This document shows, one piece after another, positions 23,496 through 36,244 of a stretch of DNA of 64,000 bases (positions are counted from its first letter, which is position 1; every line of letters starts with the position of its first letter). The translations under genes were made by a program, and so were the position numbers. Source of the DNA: Lasioglossum baleicum (Eukaryota > Arthropoda > Insecta > Hymenoptera > Halictidae); the NCBI RefSeq assembly GCF_051020765.1, contig NC_134929.1, positions 20,529,135-20,593,134 on the forward strand, given 5' to 3'. A model generated the notes under the pieces. That model did not search any database and had not been told where the DNA came from. It was given only the letters and a program-made list of their open reading frames with translations.

Positions 23496-24140
23496 CACTA
23501 ATGAGCATAACTGATTCAACACACTTTAAATCAGAATAACTTTTATATGAATGGACCAAACGACTTCAATTTCTCTGTAAGGCTAGAAGAATTAGTTTAG
23601 TAATTGACGTCTAAAGAATATTTTGAAAAGATGCAATTGGTCGCAATTGCGAAAAAAATAGTAAAAATAGATTTTTACTACTTTTTTAGCTGGCCCAATA
23701 ACGAAAATTTAAAAGATGTGTTTGGTCAATTCGTATAAATGATATATGCTATGAAAATTTCACTGAAATTGGTTTTTTGGTTTACGAGCTATAAACTAGA
23801 TTCAAGATTTTCGGCCTTTTTACCACTTTTGATAGTTTATAGCTCATAAACCAATTAACCAATTTCAGTGAAATTTTCAGAGCGTATATCACTTAAACGA
23901 ATTGACCAAACACATCTTTTAAATTTTCGTTATTGGCCCAGCTAAAAAAGTATGATAGTAAAAATCAATTTTTACTATTTTTTTCGCAATTCCGACCAAT
24001 TGCATTTTTTCAAAATATTTTTTAGACGCGAATTACTAAACTAATTCTTCTAGCCTTACGGAGAAATTGAAGTCGTTTGGTCCATTCATAAAAAAGTTAT
24101 TCTGATTTAAAGTGTGTTGAATCAGTTATACTCGTTAGTG
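23496..24140. repeat. Near-perfect 645-bp palindrome (about 310-bp arms)
   Basis: The left half runs ACTAATGAGCATAACTGATT... to about 23805 and is repeated inverted to 24140. The centre is near 23818 and contains GATTTTCGGCCTTTTTACC. The arms differ at few positions. Confidence 0.8.
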
Positions 24141-24389
24141 TATGAGGGAGGGTCGATACTTTTTTACGCAGAATTTTGAGCTTCATCCAAGCTCGATCAA
24201 AAATATTGGGCATTCTATTTAAAAAAATGAAGTTGACCTTCATATGTCCTTTACGCGTCCACCTACAAGAAAGCTACTAACAGATCAATGCCCCCTCGAA
24301 ACCAAGCAAGTTCCATATGATGTATTTTTTCCTAGCACCAATAGCAGCCGAGTTATTCAGGTGGCCTGTTTCAGGTGCCTCACCCTGTA

Positions 24390-26711
24390 TATCAATTTTA
24401 CGCGATTACTCTAACATCGTGTATTAATTTTAATTAACCAAGCGCATTCTAATGGTACCGTTTGCCGCGACGATTAAATCCTGTCGATTCGATATTACAT
24501 TTTAATTAGTCAACTGCGTTCCACAGTTAGCATTCGCTTAAAAATTTAAAGCCTGTGTATGAGGTATGTTATTTTGTAGCTCTTTTGAAGTTTTTTTAAT
24601 TGATTTTTTAATTGGTTGAACTCTTTTGAAGTTCTCTTTCACGCCGTGTAATTATTTCAATTGATTAAGTACATTCTACTGTGACTATTTGCTTTAACGA
24701 TTAAAGCCATTTGATTAATTTGTATGATCATTTGTGGTTCCTCGAGCGTTCATTAACATTGTGTATTAATTTTAATCGGTCGGTTGCATTGTATTGTTAC
24801 TATTTGTTTGAGGGATTAAAGCCATTCAATTAATCCGTGTGGTCAGCGAAGTTGTGGTTTTTAATAATGCTCTTCGATATTGTCTATTAATTTGAATGGG
24901 CCCAATTGCTGACTATTGTTACTGTTGGATTAATATGTTACCAGCACAATGAACGTATTGTTCGTTGAATCATTCGTTGATCACATTAAAAACAGTACCT
25001 CGAAACCACAGATGACATGAAATTTCCAGGAAACGAATTTCCAATGAAAACTAGCAAAGAAGCAACAGGGACCGAGGACGATCGATCAATCACATCCAAT
25101 ACACTGATAAAGCGAGCAACTTTAATTACTCGGAAAGCGTCCGAGCGAAGGACAAATTTCGCGAACGTGCAGCAAAAGAATTCGACCGGCTACACGTACG
25201 TCCAATTATTCTTCCCTAGCGGAGCTCTAAATAACAGAATTTTTCTCGTTTACGTCTAATCCAATTAGAATGATTCCCGTACCGTTATGGGATAGAGAGA
25301 GACCTGTCGTTCCACGGAGTCCCCTGGGATCCTGGCAGCTTCCGGTTCCGCGTGTCTCTCGTCCTCGGTCATCTCTCCAGTGATGCAAGATCTTGTTGTT
25401 CTTCCGAATTTTGTCTTCAACTTCCCACAACTTCCATCGCGACTTCACTCGATCGATTACCGATCCTCCGCTGGATCTTCCCGCTGGACCGCGAATAAAC
25501 ACATTGATCTTAATCGCAACCATCTATTGTGCCCAGAAGAACGGAATCGATTGATCATAGAGTTAATTACGAGCTTTTCTCAAAGGTTTCTCTAGAATGG
25601 AGAAGAATTAGGGCAGCGAGAGTCATTTTTTGCGCGGATGCGCGCGTGCTGTACGAAATGGCTGCCGTGGACGCCGTATATTTCCATGCTATTCCCGCGG
25701 ATTTCGTGTCGCGGAAAGCGTAACTATGCAGAACTGGGACAGACCAAGGGAAAAAAGATTTCACGGGTCCGAGGCTTTTCCAGGAACGTCCGGAGAGTTT
25801 GCTATAGGATTTATCGGACTGGGTTGGCTCATTCTTGCGACATCGAGATTATCGGATGAACGACCCTCGCCGGGGATCTTATTACCCGGTGATCGGGTCA
25901 TTCTAGTAATGAGTCCCTCGTCCTCCCCGATCTGCGATTTCTGCCTCGGATAATGGAGCCAGACTCCAAGAAGAAGTTCCCCTTCAACGTGGAGTTTCGA
26001 TTCCAATGCGTAAAGATAATTAACAATAATTAGAATGGCTGAACTCTGCCCCCGACATAATGCCGCGCTTCTAGACCATTTTGTAGTTTTATTGCAACGG
26101 GTTCCAAAAATTGATGCCGAGAAAATCCTGAAAACAGCCCATTCATGAACAAACGGCGAAAAATTCAAGTGAGATTGAACGATTCAGAATTTCTGTGACG
26201 CCACCAATTTATTGAATTTAATTACGTATTCTGAAGTGTTCGTTTCTGATTAAATTCTGATTGAAAGTAGCTTTGAAATTTCCTTTGACTTTTGGATTTT
26301 CTGGGAGTTTAGAGACGTAGTCGACAGTGTTATTATGCGTTCCACATTACACTTTGTCTCCCGCCGATCCAGGTGAACAAAAGATCAACGGTATCGACGA
26401 GCTGTCGATTTTTCCCGACGGTCTTGTCTTGCTCGTCGAGAAGAGTAACATTTTCGCACGGCGACAGCTCTCCAGGGACGTTTCCCGGCTGTGTGATCTT
26501 TCCTGCGAGCCTTTGTTCTCGGACGATGGTGCGACACGCGAGATACCGCTCGCAAAAAACCGGCCCAGTCGAATCAAGTAATTTAACAAAAAATTTAGAG
26601 ATATTAGATTGGCGATACGAAGAATTTTTACCGCGATAAAAATTGAATTTTTTTGTCATTCACGTTCTTCATTTACGAGACTGTCATCTCTATTTTTTTT
26701 AGATTTTTCTA
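24390..26711. other. Non-coding stretch
   Basis: From 24.4 to 25.0 kb, short blocks of the type GTGTATTAATTTTAAT...GATTAAAGCCATT recur about every 120-140 bp, suggesting a decayed tandem repeat. The rest shows no feature. Confidence 0.4.
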
Positions 26712-26719
26712 TCATCGAC

Positions 26720-27099
26720 CAGAGGTGGGCAAAATGTAATTTCAATTACAATTACAATTACTTACCAATTACTGTAATTTGAAATTGCATAAATAAAATT
26801 ACAATTACATGTAATTGTGTAATTGGTAATTGAAATTCCTTTGGCTTAACCAGTAATTGTAATTGCGGACCACAATTACAATTACAGTAATTGTGAAAGG
26901 AGTAATTGCAATTACTTAACACGATTACAATAATTGTAATTGAGTCTAACAATTACTTGAGTGTAATTGTTCTTTCGAACTACTAATTTTTATGTTTTGG
27001 ACCATTTAACCGTTTTCTTATTGTAATTATAGTCCACTTTTGCACATGTAATTGAAGATGTAATTAAATATTCATGTAATTAATTACTGCCCAACTCTG
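26720..27099. mobile_element. hAT-type MITE rich in CAATTA repeats, 380 bp
   Basis: Termini CAGAGGTGGGCAAAATGTAA and ...TTACTGCCCAACTCTG, with the exact 8-bp duplication TCATCGAC at 26712-26719 and 27100-27107. The interior is dominated by variants of ATTACAATTACAATTA. It belongs to the same family as 50994-51716. Confidence 0.85.
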
Positions 27100-27107
27100 T
27101 CATCGAC

Positions 27108-28440
27108 TAATGTGTTCATTTACTACCACATAGTGTTGTCATGAATAGATTTATTTTCTCGCTCGTGTGAAAAGAATACACTACGATCGCGACGACTGAA
27201 ATAAGATTTTATTTAAAAATAAAGTTGGATATGTGAATAGAAACCGAAGATTGTACCATTGAATGATAATGATCGTGTACATTATAATAGTATTTCTTCG
27301 CAAGAACGGTTCACTGGCATCGAGAACGAACGAGAAAAATCTCATTCAGTCTGTACGGAACCTAACTTTAGTTTGTCGCTGGCCGTATGCAAATGTTTGA
27401 GTATCGATCGTACGCGGCTCGTTTAACGGCGGCGTTCTCGCGTGCCCTTTCCACGCGGATACTTTGCCAAGATTATTTGCCGATACCCGAGTTACGGGTT
27501 TACCAACGATCAACGATGCTCCTCACGACGACAAATGGTAATTGTACAGAATTGTCTCACCAATTTCACACGCCTTGAAATGTCAAGGCTAACTCTCCAT
27601 CATGTCCTCTCTCGAAACGACAGAATATTCATGGAAACAAGTAGGTCATCTTCGGGGATTTATTGCAAGAGAACTAAACGATGTAGAGCTAGGAGACTTG
27701 TTACAGTAGACACGGCCATGATTCCACGTCACGGAGGTATTTTTCTAGCGCACTGCACTTAATGGTGCTGTTGGCAGCGTTGAATTGCTGATAGAAGGAA
27801 ATATTTGCCGTCCTCGAAATGCGCGGCTCTCAAAATTGTCAGAAAATGAAATAGGAGGGAATAGGATAATAATGTTAGTTTCACATATTAAAGTGAAGGT
27901 GACGGTTTCACCTAAATAGAGATCTTGAATTATTCAGGAACACTTTGCCACTCGACTTGTAAATGCTTAAAGAGAGTAAATGCTATGAAAAGACGATCTT
28001 TGGAACATTTTTCTGAAGAAAATTAATGTACCTCGTTTTTAACGAATATCTTATTTAAAAGTACACGTACTGCACAGTTTTTACTCATTTTTCTACTACG
28101 AAATTTCAGGAATCACACATTTACAAGGTTATCAGATTTTTCACGAATTTTTTGATCAAATACATTGGTTTCATCGGAAAACAACATGTACATAGATTGA
28201 AATAACAAAAACTTCATCAATATGAATAACGCGGCACAATGCAGTGAAAGAGTGCTTCAAAAATATTTGTTGCATCGAAATGGAAATTAAAAGTTCCGGA
28301 AAGGTGGAAACAAACACGAATGATGAATCGACATCCTGAACTAAAACGTTAATGCACTACTGTGTCTGGTGAACAAACAAAGGATTATCGTGGAAATAAA
28401 TCTTTCAGACTTCGCGTTTCATAATGAACAGATTTCTCAT
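27108..28440. other. Non-coding stretch
   Basis: AT-rich; nothing recognised. Confidence 0.5.
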
Positions 28441-28487
28441 AATTAACGCAGACAATTTTTATTTTGCATAAAGATCCGCAGTCCCGT
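28440..28487. repeat. ACTGCGGAT-family right end (partial)
   Basis: TTTTGCATAAAGATCCGCAG; the matching left end was not found. Lies 15 bp before the next copy. Confidence 0.5.
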
Positions 28488-28501
28488 TCTGCTTATTATC
28501 G

Positions 28502-28637
28502 GACTGCGGATTTGATTCATTTACGACAACAATGAGAAATATAAAACTGTGAAAACGTTTAATAATTTTAAACGTTTTAATAATTATTTGCGTTATATAA
28601 TTAACGCAATTTGTATTTCGCACAAAGATCCGCAGTT
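28502..28637. mobile_element. ACTGCGGAT-family MITE, 136-bp copy
   Basis: GACTGCGGATTTGATTC at the left, TTCGCACAAAGATCCGCAGT at the right. It contains a small internal palindrome around AAACGTTTAATAATTTTAAA. Confidence 0.65.
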
Positions 28638-29286
28638 ATCACTTAAGCCGTGCTTGTTCGACTCGGTAGTTAACGAAGCCGGACTTTTGGGATCGGATTC
28701 GGAATGTTTTCACCGAAGCCGAGTACCTCGAAATAACGCGAGACATCCGCATTGCAATTTGCGGAAAATTACGCGAGAATGGGACGATCGTCGGTGTGGA
28801 GTGTGGACAAGAGAAAAAATGATTGCAGAATGTTCCGGATTGAAAACAAACTATGTTTGTGTTTCGGCGACGGATTTGGCGGACGCAGCAATCTGCGTGT
28901 CCGCGGAAATCGACGGTCGTGGTTTCACCGATTTAATTGTCCGTGCAACCTATTCGCTGCAGTTCCGGCACCCCTCCGATCCAATATTGCGCGCGCTAAT
29001 CCGCCGATAGGACGGACATGCAAATTGAAAACACTCGACGAGGCGAATCCGTGAACAAAAACAAAACGTCCCGCCGTGCGCGATTTTATGACCGACGAGA
29101 TATTAACCCGAGGTAACGAGCACTGCTCAAGCTCGTTATTTTGACTAAATTAATTGGCTGTGTTCTGACCGCAGCTGTTCGAGCGAAATTGAAATTATGA
29201 ACGTGCGCATTAGGCTGTGCCGAAAGTTTCTTTCGCGATGCGTTCGTTTAATAATTTCAGATAACAGCAGCACGCAGAAGCAACTA

Positions 29287-29434
29287 CACTGCGGATCTTT
29301 ATGGAAAATAAAATTCGTTTAATCTCATTGTGAAAGTCGTAAATTAAAGTCGAATTTTTGCTTTTAATCATACGTTGAAAACAGTGTCTGATACCTTCAC
29401 AGTTTTGTATTCTATACCATTTAAATCCACAGTC
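29287..29434. mobile_element. ACTGCGGAT-family MITE, copy
   Basis: CACTGCGGATCTTTATGG at the left, CCATTTAAATCCACAGTCG at the right; about 148 bp. Confidence 0.55.
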
Positions 29435-29439
29435 GAAAC

Positions 29440-32400
29440 GTTTCAACAAAATTTATTCATTTGATTAAAAAATATTATCATCCACACGTGACTGACACGA
29501 TAATCACTATGTTGTTAAATTAGAAGCAACACTGATGCAGAAAATTTGCATTTTAAGATCCTTGCTAGATCCCATTTAGAACATGTTGCGATCTCGTGGA
29601 AATAGATCGGCGAACGATCTATACGCGCTGATCTTGATGATGGTTCCATCGGGAACAGATGGATCGTTGCGTAAGCCGATCGACGAGACACGCGCACTAT
29701 TTATACGCCATTATCGGACTGTCCTTTGCGCGGACGCGAATAGCTTCGATTGTAATCGGGCACAAAGCCAATCTTAATTAACCGATTGTCAGGTAAACAC
29801 ACCGAGTGGTCGGTTAATTATCCGACGTGGACTTTGGTCCGACGAGCACAGAGCCAGCAATTAAGCCGCGATTATGGGAGCAACAGGATTTTTCGATCGT
29901 CGGATTAGTTACACACGGCGCAACTACTGTGATCACGGACTCCGATTGGACCTTTGTAGACCAATACTACGATTCGCTGAACCTGCTGAGAATTGAGCTC
30001 GGAGAGATGCTAACATTTTCAATATTTATTGGGTGTACACCTTATTAATTCCTGACTCTCGTGATTAATCAATTGGTGAAAGTGGTGCGAGTTGGAATTC
30101 CAAACAAATTGATCGTTTTGTTTTCTACGTATCACATCGCTGAACGCAGTAAAACGAATTTGAAACAGTTAGTATGGTGGCAATTTATCAAAAATAACGA
30201 GGAATATTTCCATGAATATATTTCGATTAGAGTGAATACTTCATGGGTGCAAGTCAGAACAGCTAATTGGATACTGAGGAATTCTGTAAAAGTTTGTTTC
30301 ATATAAGCCACAGCAATGTTATAATTATGTTACGTAATGACAATTAAGTCTTGCGATGTCCTGAACCAAAGAGGAACACATATCTCGATCTTGCGCAACT
30401 TTTCTGAGAAAGTTGACGTTGATTCAACCATTGCAAAATACCAAATCGGGTTTCCGACCGATGTTGCTGCTTTTAGGGTTGGAGCTTCGAATCGCGTTAG
30501 CAGAATGTCGAAAGCGGCGGAGCTTTAAATTCGGCAGGGGGGAAATTTTCATCGGCTGATCCGCCTCGAAAGCCGTCGTATTTTCACGGGATCATATCGA
30601 TTGATCGACCGGTTTCCTCTGGGTCCGGCGCAAAATGATCCACGCCTGAATAATGCAACCGCGAGCTTAATCCGCGAGCAACATCTCATCCCCGTGATTT
30701 CGATGCGCTCGTTACTGATCCACACACGCGGATATTTCGCTTCGTCGATTGTTAGTGCGATCAGTTCACGCGAAATGAGAGTTGATAATTCCATACCAAT
30801 TGCACGTATCTCTCCGCGTGCCTGTTTGCCTGGTGCTAAACTTATCGAGCATATTTTTTCACCGCGCGAAAAAGAACGCGACTGCACTTGTCGTCAATAT
30901 TCCGCGATTTAATTAACAGCATCTTGCTGTTCTATTTGCTTTCAGAGTGAATTACTAGAAGAAGGACTGGAAATACTAGGACTAAAAATCTGATTGTAAT
31001 AATATCACGAAAATTATTGGAAAAATTAATAAATGTCTTTGTAGTTCCTGTGCTGTGTCTCGCAGTTAATATCGACAATTTATTTATAGATTGCCTGTAT
31101 ATAAAAATTCATTTCGCCCCAAGGAAAAATAAATCTTCCCACGGAAAGTACCAATCTTCGCGGAAAATCTTTGCATTCCTGTAGTTCCCCAAGAGATCCC
31201 GGAGCAATTTCGATCTCTCCCGGCAACTAGAACGGAAGTGTCTTTGCGAGACATTTTTGCGAACGAATTTTCGAAGCGTTTGGCAGCGTCGCAAGCCGAA
31301 ATCCTCCTTTCGCAGGCGGTGACGTTCTCGCGTGTAAGGTTTGACCCGTGCAAACTCGGCGCATGCAAATCGTCGTCGGTATCGATAACCTCTATTGCGT
31401 TTCGGGAAGGAAGCGTCTGGTTGCTCGAGCGAGCGGGAAACAGGCGGTATCCTCATGAAAAATTGATGAGAACCAGCGTTCGCGAAATTCTCGCTGTGAA
31501 CAGCGAGAACCGGGGACCGCTTTCCAAGTCTCGCGAATTATTCTTTCGCAAGGCTTCGCCGCTCCACTTGGCTATTCATCGAGCTGAATAATCAGACTAG
31601 AGTAATCCTGTCCGACGAATCGTCTCGCCGCCGCCGTCGCTCTCGGGACTCGTGACGTCGAATTAATCCGCAGTTTATTACCGGCGCATTAATTAACCCC
31701 GAGAAGATTACCGGAGAACAGTTGCTCCTTCCAACTTCCGAAAGTTAGCGACCCTGGCACGCGGTTGTCAGAATTATGACACGGTACAGGCTCCCCATCC
31801 GACTCCGAAATCACCTAATTTCCCTGAATGAATGAATGACTTGATACAGGCTGGTAAAATAAATTTTATGCGTTTGTGAGAAAATTAAGTAGGTGGAAAT
31901 GCATTGTTATACGATTTCTTACAATTGACTTAGGCAATTTTTATAATAATTATCACCCCCGACTAGAATTATTCACGGTGGAAAGAAATTTTTACTTGAA
32001 AATGTTGGATAAAATTTCCCATATATTTTCCTGTGTTTTCAATAAAATCGAGTTTGAAATGTCAGGTTCGTGGACTTAGCATTTGTAAGAAGTAGAATCG
32101 GTAAGCGATGAACAGACGCGTCGGGCGACTCCTATTCAATAGCACGTGTGCTGGTACGACTGGAGAAAATGGCTTTACAAAGATCTCACGCGAAGAAATT
32201 TCTGTTTTCGTCAATTGAAAGGCGAAGGTCGGCTTGCCATTTCTTTGACGGTTTAAAAAATGTTAAAAATCTTCAGAAAGATTTTGCGCGGAAACACTTG
32301 CATTTTAGTCAAAGGATGCACGAAAATACCACGCCCAGATTAGTCTGCTTTAGTGATTTAAAATGTGAAGGTCGGTTTGTCATTTCTTCGACCATTTAAG

Positions 32401-34948
32401 TTACTTTAAATATTATAAATACATGAGAAACACAAATCTGGGAACTTATCTGAGAAACGCAGCAGTAGGCTGAATATAATATTTTTAATGAATTTGTTCT
32501 TGTAGATTTAATCTTCGTTTCAATTTTCGAAGTACACTCTCTTCGCTACTACTTTTGATTCGTAATGTTTCTTCAAAGGAGGTTTCAGTGAATCAAGATA
32601 AATTGGTCAAAACGAAAGGTAACTTCAGAAATTCATATATACGCCGCGCCGTGTGCTAGCAGTGAAAGAATGCGTGGGAAAATCTATCAAAAATGTGGTA
32701 GACTATTTTCTCGTACACGTCTCTGTTTACGAGTTGATCCATTTTAAGGGGGTATTCTCCTTTTTCTAGGATTGCAAATATAAAAATAGCTACATGCGCA
32801 GTTGTATGCTTCGTAATAATGCAAATTACGTTTCGTAAACTAAAAAATAGGACTTTCGAGGGAGATAGCGCTCTAGATCCTTCTTTTATCTAGCGTTTGT
32901 GACTACTGAAAAATCCTGTGTTAGTATTATCGAGAAATGAGAAGGCGAATCCAGCACCCTTGCAGTCCTGAAAACGAATCTACGCCCTTAAAAGATCTAA
33001 CTAACGTGATCGCATAGCGTAAGGAGATACGGTGCGCCATGAACAGACAAGGTAGCATCCTATTCGTTTGCTCGTTGGACGGTCCTTTGAATTCGATCGC
33101 CTCGCAGAACAAAATTATATTTAAAATTTTAATGAGTTTGCTTTTGTGGATTCAATCTTCCTTTCGACCATACGGACAGGCTTCCTATAATAATTTCATT
33201 TCGTTAACGCCTTTGATTCTCCTTCATTTGCAGACTTTGTATACGTGCAAATGAGTGGGTGGAATGCTGGCAGTAAACACGTAGGAGTCCCAAAAACAGT
33301 GTTACATCATTTTCCATCAATTTCTATTTAATCATGTTACACACAGATCCTATTATTGCAAATCGATTTCTAATTAACTCCAGTTGCGACGAAAAATCCT
33401 TATTGTGCACAAAGCTCCACATTGTCACAAAATAAAAATTCTACAGATACATGGAATATCTTTTCTCCCAAGTTTTAAACATTCATCCAACAGTATCTCT
33501 GAATTCTTGGAACATTTCCAATGTTTCATGTTTGATCCACTCGTTTTTGCCGTAATTGCATAAAATCCGTACGTATTGCAATACGCATACGTATCGCTAT
33601 TGTGGATATTCGTAACGCAACTATACTGCGGAATTTATACATCTATGACGAAAAACGAACGTGTGATATACGAAACTGTCAAAGGATAATACAAGCTGGA
33701 AAATATTTCCGCGTTGTTTTCAGTCAATTAAAGTTATTCCAGGGAGAAGTTCTTCTTTACCTTCCGCGTCTCGCAATTCACTTAAAAGTTGTTTTTCTCG
33801 CGCACAGTTTCCCGATCTCGTTATTACTTTCGATTCGCAAGGTTCTCCGAGGAGCTCGTTTCGAGATTAATTAGGCCAATGTGAAAAACAACGTTAAAGA
33901 ATCACGCAGATACCAGCGGATGATGGAAAGCAATTCTACAGAAAAAACCGCAGGAAAAACTGAGGAAATACAATTTCCTCGCGTGTTCGTCCCGCGGAGA
34001 GTTCATCCGACGCGACCACATTGGCACAACAAGTAGCAAGTAGCACCGTCGCGTTGAACTTTGAGCTCGATTATTTCGGGAACGGATCGCTGTACAGGGA
34101 AACCCGATTCTACATTTTCGACTGGTTTCTGCACGTAGCTTCGTCCCTGCGTCATCATTTTCTCCTGATCCCCACACATTCTCCTCTGGAGCGTTCAATC
34201 CAAGCCGTTCTTCCCTAGACGGGATCTGTTCTTCCCGAGGGGTGATTGCGATCAATCGATTCCGCTTAGGACGAGGTCCCTTACACTGTCCCCTCGATCT
34301 ACTTACGATCTACGCGTCTGCACGCCGATCTCAGTCGACACGGTAATCCCGCGATCGCGACGACCTGTTTCCAGGTCACGGAGAAAGTGCTTTATCGGAT
34401 CACTATCCCGGCGCGCCGCACAGTTTTCAAACTTTCCGAGGGTTCGTTGTTCTCTTCCCCTCTCTCCTGCTCTTTCTGTCTCCCCCCCCCCTCTCGAAAC
34501 GATCCGAAGGACCACGACCTTGACTCGATTCCCTCGAGAGATCCTGCAGCTCTGCAAATTGATCCTTCGTCTGAATTCAAGGTAGCCGCTCGAGGACGCG
34601 GCCCGACCCGACCCGATCCGGTCTGGCCCGAAGAAATCCGCGGTAAAATTCACACCGTCGCTCGGATTCTCACCGAACACGTTCGGAACTATTCTTGAAC
34701 TAGTTTCTCGCCGATCTCGTTTGAGAAGGAACGCGGTTCGGCGATCGCAGCTCGCGAACAAGTGGTGAGGCTCGACGATACGACCGACGTCCGTCGTCCA
34801 ACACGGCTCGCCGACTACTGAGTCGTCCGACGCAGGCGTCGCGACGCCTCCTGCGAACCTCTGTTGTCCTCGCGACAATCTCGTGACTCGTACCTGCTAG
34901 AGGAACGCTTCTTTCTTCCCAAATCTCAATGCAAGAGGTGTAATTCAA
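29440..34948. other. Non-coding stretch
   Basis: No exon recognised. Contains a short internal duplication (GAAGGTCGGCTTGCCATTTC near 32224 and GAAGGTCGGTTTGTCATTTC near 32367) and ACTGCGGAA-like traces near 33.63 kb. The GC-richer 34.2-34.9 kb block has long frames on both strands but no domain. Confidence 0.5.
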
Positions 34949-36244
34949 TCCTCAAAAGAATTAAGGGGTCACCTCTGCGAACCCGAAAAATTGCTACTAG
35001 TTTACATGACCATAACTCCGGCCAAAATTGCTGTATCGACATCGTTAAACAATGGTTTGAAAGCGTGAAACCTCTAGTTTCGGATGCCCTGTATCAAATT
35101 GTTGCCATGTTGGTTTTTTACTAAGTTATAGCGAGATAAAGACAACATTGACGGTTAACAAAAATTTTGTGCAACTTTGTAACACCACACGGGGAGAAAC
35201 AATTTTTTTTTATAAATCGCGTTAATATTATTTCGAAGGGCTATCTTTCCTGTGTAAAATGTGTGGTTGTTGATTATTGTGCGATTTTTTTTATTCGAGT
35301 TATTCGACATTGAAGTAAATATTGGCTTTCTAACTTTAACTGGCTCCAGAAAGCGAAAAATTATCGTAGAATCTTGTGCAAAAAAGCAATAGAAAGAGCG
35401 TTTCTTTCTCTTCAAGGCACTTCGTTTGTTTTTTCAGTTTCATTAACATTTCGATATACCAGGTGTTTCTGAAGATATGCTTAAAATATGCACAATTTCC
35501 ATTATTCCTTTAACTCGCTGTATCTCGGCAAGAAATGATCGCAAGACCATGATCCGAAATTCAGATTGAAGCAGAGATTCTGCCGATTCGATTGAGCACC
35601 CCATGAATTCGCTGCGACAATTTTTTACCTATGGCAGCTGTGTTTGAAGTTAGTGATTCGCAGAAATTACCGCGACACGTACAGCGGCTGCCTTACATCT
35701 CTGAATACACTACCGGCGGCGTTGGCATTGCCCAAGACACATACCGCGTGGAGGCTCCTCGGCCGGATGTATGCCTCTTTTGTGTGTGTGTGTGTGTGTG
35801 ACACTGACTACTTAGTTAAAAACTTTAATAACGTGCGTTACCACCTCGTTTATGAATAACAGCTCACACAAGCCAATATTTACGTCAATGTTGAATAACT
35901 CGAATAAAAAAAAATCGCACAGTAGTCAACAACCATACATTTTACACAGGAAAGATAACCCTTCCAAATGATATTAACGCGATTTATCAAAAAAATTTGT
36001 TTCTCCCCGTGTAATGTTACAAAGTTGCACAAAATTTTTGTTAACCGTCAATGTTGTCTTTATTTCGCTATAACTTAGTAAAAAATGGCAACAATTTGGA
36101 ACAGAGCATCCGAAACTAAAGGTTTCACGCTTTCAAACGATTGTTTAACGATATCGATACAGCAATTTTGGCCGGAGTTATGATCATGTAAACTAGTAGC
36201 AATTTTTCGGGTTCGCAGAGGTGATCCCTTAATTCTTTTGAGGA
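34949..36244. mobile_element. Long-arm inverted-repeat element, 1296 bp
   Basis: Arms 34949-35326 and 35872-36244 are reverse complements: TCCTCAAAAGAATTAAGG at the left end, and TTACTTCAATGTCGAATAA-type sequence at the inner ends. The 545-bp loop holds no coding frame and includes a (GT)10 run. A target-site duplication was not recognised. Confidence 0.75.
35781..35800 (+). repeat. (TG)10 microsatellite
   Basis: Ten TG units in the loop of the 34.9-36.2 kb inverted-repeat element. Confidence 0.95.

Larger units (their letters stand above)
23104..24389. mobile_element. Foldback element made of three hairpins
   Basis: Ends TACAGGGTGACGCACCTGAA and TTCAGGTGCCTCACCCTGTA, flanked by TA. The outer arms (23104-23310 and about 24190-24389) match closely, including ACTCGGCTGCTATTGGTG. 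Inside lie two further, separate inverted repeats, at 23318-23495 and 23496-24140. There is no coding frame. Any transcript would fold into a branched double-stranded RNA. Confidence 0.8.

Noticed and set aside
34303..34878. 191-codon minus-strand open frame
   Set aside because: Arg/Gly/Ser-rich chance frame in CpG-rich DNA; competing frames on both strands.
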